Part shown: one piece after another, positions 15,361-18,548 of the stretch
Numbering within the stretch: the stretch's first letter is position 1
Layout: the number at the start of each line of letters is the position of its first letter
NCBI GenBank assembly: GCA_036003885.1
Contig: DASYSA010000251.1
Location: 1-18,548 of the forward strand
Direction of reading: 5' to 3'
Origin: DASYSA01 sp036003885
GTDB lineage: Bacteria; Acidobacteriota; Blastocatellia; UBA7656
Length of the DNA stretch: 18,548 nucleotides
Made by a program: the position numbers and the translations under genes
The notes under the pieces: model-generated
Told to the model about the DNA's origin: nothing
Seen by the model: the letters and a program-made list of their open reading frames with translations, nothing else
Databases searched by the model: none

Positions 15361-16857
15361 CTAGTCTACCCGCGATTCTTCCTCGCCTTCCCAGCGCGGC
15401 GCAACCAGTCTTCGTCCCCGGCCATCTTCGCTAAGCGAGATGCCGGGATCATCCGGATGCAGACGGTCCCAGAGCTTGCAGGTGACCTGCTTGTGCATCT
15501 GGTCGAGCGCTTCACAGTAGTTTGTGAACTCGCAGCGGCGAATTTCATCGCCGCGGCCCAGCTTCATCTTTAAGAACCAGTCTGGATCGGCAAGCGACTG
15601 CCGTGCCGCAGCGATAATGTCGGCGTCGCCGCGACGAAGGATCGACTCGCACTGCTCGAAAGTTGCAAGCCCCCCGGATGCAATGACGGGCGTGTTGAAG
15701 CCTTCAGCGTTCACCGCGCTCTTGATCGCCGAGACCAGAGGAACGTTGCGACCAAACGGACCAATCGCATCTGAAATGACCGTCGGCATACATTCATATC
15801 CGCTGCGGCCGGTGTAAGGATAGACAGCCTGTCCAACTTTGGGTTGTTTGGCGTCCTCGAACTTCCCGCCTTTTGACACCGAGAGGTAGTCGAACCCGGC
15901 GCGACCGAACTGAACGCCGAAGTAGACGGCATCCTCGAGGTGGCTCCCTCGCTCTATGACCTCGTCCGCGAGAAATCGAACACCAACAACGTAGTCGCCG
16001 CCGACCCGGGTGCGCACTTCACGATAGACCTCAATTGGCAACCTCACCCGATTGTCACGCGAGCCGCCATAGCCATCCGGCCGATCGTTCGCGGCACTCA
16101 AGAAGGAAGCCATCGTGTAAGCGTGGGCATAGTGGAGCTCGACGCCGTCAAATCCCGCCTCGCGGGCCCGCACGGCCGCCGCAGCAAAGATCTCCGGCAA
16201 GACGAGAGGGAGCTCGCGAACGTGCTGGAGATGCATGTCCGTCACGCGCTCGCGATAACCGAAGCGGAGGGCCTCGAGTTCACGCTCATCGAGAATTCGG
16301 TCGAGAACTTCATCGGGCGCGGACTTGAGCATCTTCCGCGCATCGGCTTCGTGGGCTTCGACCCAGTTCTCGTCGTCGGTGAGTTCAGCAAGACATTCGC
16401 GATGGCGTCGGGTGAGCGTAAAGAATTGATCGAAGTACCGATCTCGCTCGGGTCGGCGCTTAACCGCGAGAAAGTCGATGATCTGAATGAACAGGCGCGT
16501 GTGGCCGCTGCTTTCCCGCCGGACCGTCTCGACAAGTTCACGGAGGCCGGGGATGAAACGATCGTGTCCAATTCTCAGCAGGGGTCCGCTTGCGATATCG
16601 CGAACACCTGTCGCTTCGACGACGATAGCGCCGGGTCTGCCGCGAGCGAAGCGGCCGTACCATTCGAGTATGTCTTTGGTGACGAATCCGTCGCCGGTAG
16701 CGCGCCAGGGCACCATAGCCGGCACCCAGGTGCGGCTCTCGAGCGTTGTGGGTCCAATAGCAATGGGACTGAATAGAATCGAATGCGCGGCTTGGGCTGC
16801 AGTGGGCCACTGCGTCTGCGGGATCCGATGCCGGATTGGATCTTGAGGCTTCCACAT
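15361..16857 (-). CDS. Old Yellow Enzyme family NADH:flavin oxidoreductase
   Basis: A 498-residue FMN-dependent ene-reductase-like protein, counting from ATG 16857. The barrel begins at LFSPIAIGPTTLESRTWVPAM. The substrate-binding His pair is H242/H245 in GVELHYAHAY. The family block NDRPDGYGGSRDNR follows, and the FMN phosphate region is VIASGGLATFEQCESILRRGDAD. It is longer than simple OYEs because of about 60 extra charged residues around 130-200. It lacks the C-terminal FAD/NAD domain of dienoyl-CoA reductases yet keeps cysteines C442, C448 and C460. These match that group's Fe-S cluster only in part, with one cysteine absent. The alternative GTG start (16905) lies inside a palindrome, and neither start has a good Shine-Dalgarno. 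It is probably the first gene of an operon with the two-component pair. The substrate is unknown. Confidence 0.9.
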   Translation of the reverse strand: MWKPQDPIRHRIPQTQWPTAAQAAHSILFSPIAIGPTTLESRTWVPAMVPWRATGDGFVTKDILEWYGRFARGRPGAIVVEATGVRDIASGPLLRIGHDRFIPGLRELVETVRRESSGHTRLFIQIIDFLAVKRRPERDRYFDQFFTLTRRHRECLAELTDDENWVEAHEADARKMLKSAPDEVLDRILDERELEALRFGYRERVTDMHLQHVRELPLVLPEIFAAAAVRAREAGFDGVELHYAHAYTMASFLSAANDRPDGYGGSRDNRVRLPIEVYREVRTRVGGDYVVGVRFLADEVIERGSHLEDAVYFGVQFGRAGFDYLSVSKGGKFEDAKQPKVGQAVYPYTGRSGYECMPTVISDAIGPFGRNVPLVSAIKSAVNAEGFNTPVIASGGLATFEQCESILRRGDADIIAAARQSLADPDWFLKMKLGRGDEIRRCEFTNYCEALDQMHKQVTCKLWDRLHPDDPGISLSEDGRGRRLVAPRWEGEEESRVD

Positions 16858-16900
16858 ATTGAGAGTCTTAGAGGAGAATCTAACACGTGAACTGTGCGAG

Positions 16901-16918
16901 AGCACGCTTTAGCGTGCT
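16901..16918. repeat. 18-bp palindrome AGCACGCTTTAGCGTGCT
   Basis: Perfect 8-bp arms around a TT centre. It lies just upstream of the OYE coding start (16857) and overlaps the alternative GTG. It could be an operator or a dispersed repeat. Confidence 0.8.
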
Positions 16919-16938
16919 TGCGCTTAGGAAGCGGGGCC

Positions 16939-16979
16939 TCACCGCAGAGGCGCAAAGCACGCAGAGGGCGCGCAGAGAT
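16939..16979 (+). repeat. Dispersed repeat, left copy (inverted with 18128-18166)
   Basis: Begins TCACCGCAGAGGCGCAAAG and continues with an ACGCAGAGGGCGCGCAGAG-like tail. The complement of 18128-18166 matches it over about 38 bases with a few differences. The two copies bracket the ion-channel gene. Confidence 0.85.
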
Positions 16980-17126
16980 CATCCTGTGAGGGCCCGACAA
17001 TCCGAAAGCGGAAGGTCTATGAAGCTAGTGTACTGCGACAAACAGATGATAACTTCCCGCCACGAGGTGCTGAACCTAATCCCGTAGGGATAACCTGTCT
17101 GTAGCCCAGACAGTTGGCCTGTCCGT

Positions 17127-17178
17127 AGTTCCGTAGGAGCGACCGATAGCTTGCCGAACAGGTCGCTCCTACGGAGCT
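17127..17178. repeat. REP-like hairpin with 18-bp arms
   Basis: AGTTCCGTAGGAGCGACC (17127-17144) and its complement at 17161-17178 pair with only one T/G wobble around a 16-base loop. It resembles the GTAGGAGCGA-type extragenic palindromes found in many bacteria. There is no T-run, so a terminator role is doubtful. Confidence 0.85.
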
Positions 17179-17216
17179 AAGCGTCACCACCGTCGCGACT
17201 GCTACAGAAAGGCGTC

Positions 17217-17279
17217 AGGCTTGGAATAGTAACTCGCGGCGATTCTCCGCACACGGCCGAGTGTCACTATTTCAAGCCT
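17217..17279. repeat. Imperfect inverted repeat with ~20-bp arms
   Basis: The left arm AGGCTTGGAATAGTAACTCG (17217-17236) pairs with 17258-17279, with two mismatches and a 2-base bulge. The loop (about 21 bases) is GC-rich with a possible inner CGGC/GCCG stem. Confidence 0.8.
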
Positions 17280-17283
17280 AATG

Positions 17284-17357
17284 TCTCCATTGAGACTGTG
17301 TAAGAATCCCAACCGGGAGGTTGGGTGATTATGCGCCTCTTCACACAGTCTCCATTG
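17284..17357. mobile_element. Candidate miniature insertion element (MITE-like)
   Basis: Inverted ends GAGACTGTGT (17292-17301) and ACACAGTCTC (17343-17352) enclose an inner hairpin (CCCAACC/GGTTGGG, 17308-17324). A 9-bp direct repeat TCTCCATTG occurs at 17284-17292 and 17349-17357, partly overlapping the ends. Such ends with an 8-9 bp duplication recall IS256-type transposition, but there is no transposase, and an elaborate RNA hairpin is an alternative. Confidence 0.45.
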
Positions 17358-17374
17358 TGGGATGGAGCGCAGGG

Positions 17375-18079
17375 TTAGGCATCGTCATCCTTGCGCAGTG
17401 GTTGTATGTCGCGCACGCCCGTGAGCAATGCGCCGAGCACTAACGCGAGGAGAAGAACGGCCATCAAGATCTCAGCAACCACTAGCGCTTGGCCCAAGTG
17501 ATTGTTTGGCGTGTAGTCTCCATAGCCCACCGTAGTAGCCGTGACGCATGAGAAATACAGCGCCTCAACGGACCCGGACAACACGCGGCAGGTAGTAGAA
17601 TTAGAGACTGATCCAGACCAAGCATAGATGATGGCGAAACCTACAACTAGTTCGAGGTAGTTGATGATTGCAAGGATGATCGCTCTATTGACGGACCGTA
17701 GGCCCCACGCCGATTTGTATCGATCAACGAAGAGAACACACAATCGGTAACAGAAGCTGTCGGCAATTCTGTAAGTTGCCAATGTCGCTGCAACGGCACC
17801 GTTTGGCCAGATAGCTAACATGGAAGACAGGAGACAGAGCCAGCCAAGAACGTAGCTCTCAGAAAAATGCGAGCGCGCGGCATACCCTCGGAATGCTCCT
17901 CCTGCGTGAGACAACGAAAGGCTTCGCGCAAAGACCAAAATGATCATCACAGCTCTCTCTAAGTAGGAGAGTTCGTATTGCGCGCCCACCGATGCGGGAT
18001 ATCGACTCTTCGCGATGTCCCTGATAAGAGTGAACTCACCCTTCCATGATCGATAGATGCCTTGCAATGCGTTTGTCAT
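17375..18079 (-). CDS. Ion channel protein with K+ selectivity filter
   Basis: A 234-residue membrane protein of the Ion_trans_2 (bacterial potassium channel) type. Hydrophobic segments lie at about 40-57, 75-92, 97-116 and 131-153. A pore helix (VEALYFSCVTA, 171-181) and the filter TVGYGDYTP (183-191) follow, then the last helix (about 197-221). The pore module is therefore the C-terminal third, with extra N-terminal helices not assigned to a known voltage sensor. No C-terminal RCK or cyclic-nucleotide domain is present. It would pass K+ across the inner membrane. The ATG at 18079 is preceded by GAAGAG. It stands alone between a repeat-rich stretch and the monooxygenase gene, inside an inverted dispersed repeat. 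Confidence 0.9.
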   Translation of the reverse strand: MTNALQGIYRSWKGEFTLIRDIAKSRYPASVGAQYELSYLERAVMIILVFARSLSLSHAGGAFRGYAARSHFSESYVLGWLCLLSSMLAIWPNGAVAATLATYRIADSFCYRLCVLFVDRYKSAWGLRSVNRAIILAIINYLELVVGFAIIYAWSGSVSNSTTCRVLSGSVEALYFSCVTATTVGYGDYTPNNHLGQALVVAEILMAVLLLALVLGALLTGVRDIQPLRKDDDA

Positions 18080-18127
18080 CTCTTCGTTGGTTCTGTGGCT
18101 ACCCTATGCGAAGGCTGATTCTCTGAT

Positions 18128-18166
18128 TCTCTGCGCCCCCTTGCGTTCTTTGCGCCTCTGCGGTGA
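18128..18166 (-). repeat. Dispersed repeat, right copy (inverted with 16939-16979)
   Basis: On the - strand it reads TCACCGCAGAGGCGCAAAG followed by AACGCAAGGGGGCGCAGAGA. It is the inverted partner of 16939-16979. Next to it, GATTCTCT occurs twice in tandem at about 18115-18132. Confidence 0.85.
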
Positions 18167-18232
18167 ATCGCCTTCGAAAGAATTCCGCTAAGACTCGGGA
18201 TCGAGTGAAATCCTGACCCGCCTGGACCGGAA

Positions 18233-18548
18233 TCAAAACTCCACCTTACTGTCCGTCGAAGCTCGCCATGCGTCGTAGGCTGCGATGAAATTCGGGTCGC
18301 GCCTCTTCAACCCTTCGTAGTCGATTCTCTTGCTCCTGGTCATCAATTTATACGCAAGCGGCAAAGGATCGAGATCCATATCGAGCTGCGCCGTTTCAAA
18401 CCATGTCAGACTTGAATGCGCCGCCTGTTGATACTCTTCAATGATCGGCTTGCGCACTCTCTCGAATTGGGAAAGGGCGTCAGGAACATCGGAGCCGTTT
18501 TCAAAACATTTGGCGAGGGCTATCGAGTCTTCGAGCGCCAGCTTTGTC
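18233..18548 (-). CDS. C-terminal part of an FAD-dependent aromatic monooxygenase-like protein (partial)
   Basis: The frame enters from the right edge and gives 104 residues before the stop. It starts TKLALEDSIALAKCFENG, the conserved 'LAxEDAxAL' helix at the end of the flavoprotein hydroxylase fold. ALSQFERVRKPIIEEYQQAA and SSLTWFETAQ follow, then LAYKLMTRSKRIDYEGLKRRDPNF. This last part resembles the end of the FAD domain of salicylyl-CoA 5-hydroxylase / 2-aminobenzoyl-CoA monooxygenase proteins. In those fused enzymes an OYE-like domain follows; here the protein ends at SKVEF, so it would be a stand-alone FAD domain. The internal GTG at 18457 is not a start. Such enzymes hydroxylate aromatic substrates using NAD(P)H and O2. 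The rest of the gene is outside the window. Confidence 0.75.
   Translation of the reverse strand, partial: TKLALEDSIALAKCFENGSDVPDALSQFERVRKPIIEEYQQAAHSSLTWFETAQLDMDLDPLPLAYKLMTRSKRIDYEGLKRRDPNFIAAYDAWRASTDSKVEF

Larger units (their letters stand above)
16858..17374. other. Repeat-rich intergenic region without genes
   Basis: This stretch of about 517 bases between the OYE gene and the ion-channel gene holds, in order: a short palindrome, a dispersed repeat, a 7-bp stem (17095-17113) and three larger hairpin elements. These are listed separately. It must also contain the upstream region of the OYE operon. No coding frame is convincing; a 22-codon frame at 17020-17087 has nothing recognisable. 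Confidence 0.6.

Noticed and set aside
15940..16776. 278-codon + strand frame across the OYE gene
   Set aside because: It is antisense to a well-supported flavoenzyme; high GC gives long shadow frames.
17020..17087. 22-codon frame MKLVYCDKQ... with GGAAGG upstream
   Set aside because: It is too short and isolated to support; no terminator or conservation can be judged.

Overview
The window looks like a piece of a soil or sediment bacterial chromosome of moderate to high GC content. My best guess is Acidobacteriota (Blastocatellia-like). This rests on gene style, the NtrC-type two-component pair and the dense heptamer-repeat arrays between genes; there is no rRNA or marker gene to prove it. 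The first ~600 bases are clearly AT-richer than the rest.

Layout: everything up to about 5650 is on the + strand and everything from 5743 onward is on the - strand, so the two halves converge at a repeat-filled gap. The + half holds the tail of an unidentified gene, a DinB-fold protein, a myo-inositol oxygenase with all six iron ligands, a carbon-nitrogen hydrolase, a YfcE/MJ0936-type phosphodiesterase, an exported sialate O-acetylesterase and a stand-alone FRG-domain protein. The - half, in transcription order (right to left), holds the C-terminal end of a flavin monooxygenase, a K+-channel-like protein, an operon of an Old Yellow Enzyme (OYE) homologue with a sensor kinase and a sigma-54 response regulator, a tiny exported His/Lys-rich protein with its own terminator, a membrane-anchored small protein, an isochorismatase-fold hydrolase paired with PcrA helicase, a true nitrilase, and a zinc-ribbon membrane protein.

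How the genes work together: the clearest units are OYE-kinase-regulator (27-bp gap, then a 4-bp ATGA overlap) and isochorismatase-pcrA (10-bp gap). Inositol oxygenase, the carbon-nitrogen hydrolase and the phosphodiesterase are spaced 29-40 bp apart and may be co-transcribed, as may the esterase and FRG genes (30 bp). No complete pathway is visible.

The most striking non-coding structure is a set of 7-bp-period tandem arrays, each with a different unit. Most occur as inverted pairs, and most begin at or within a few bases of the stop codon of a - strand gene. A second cluster of palindromes (17.1-17.36 kb) lies next to the ion-channel gene, which is itself bracketed by an inverted dispersed repeat. 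I saw no CRISPR array, tRNA, rRNA, transposase or phage gene.
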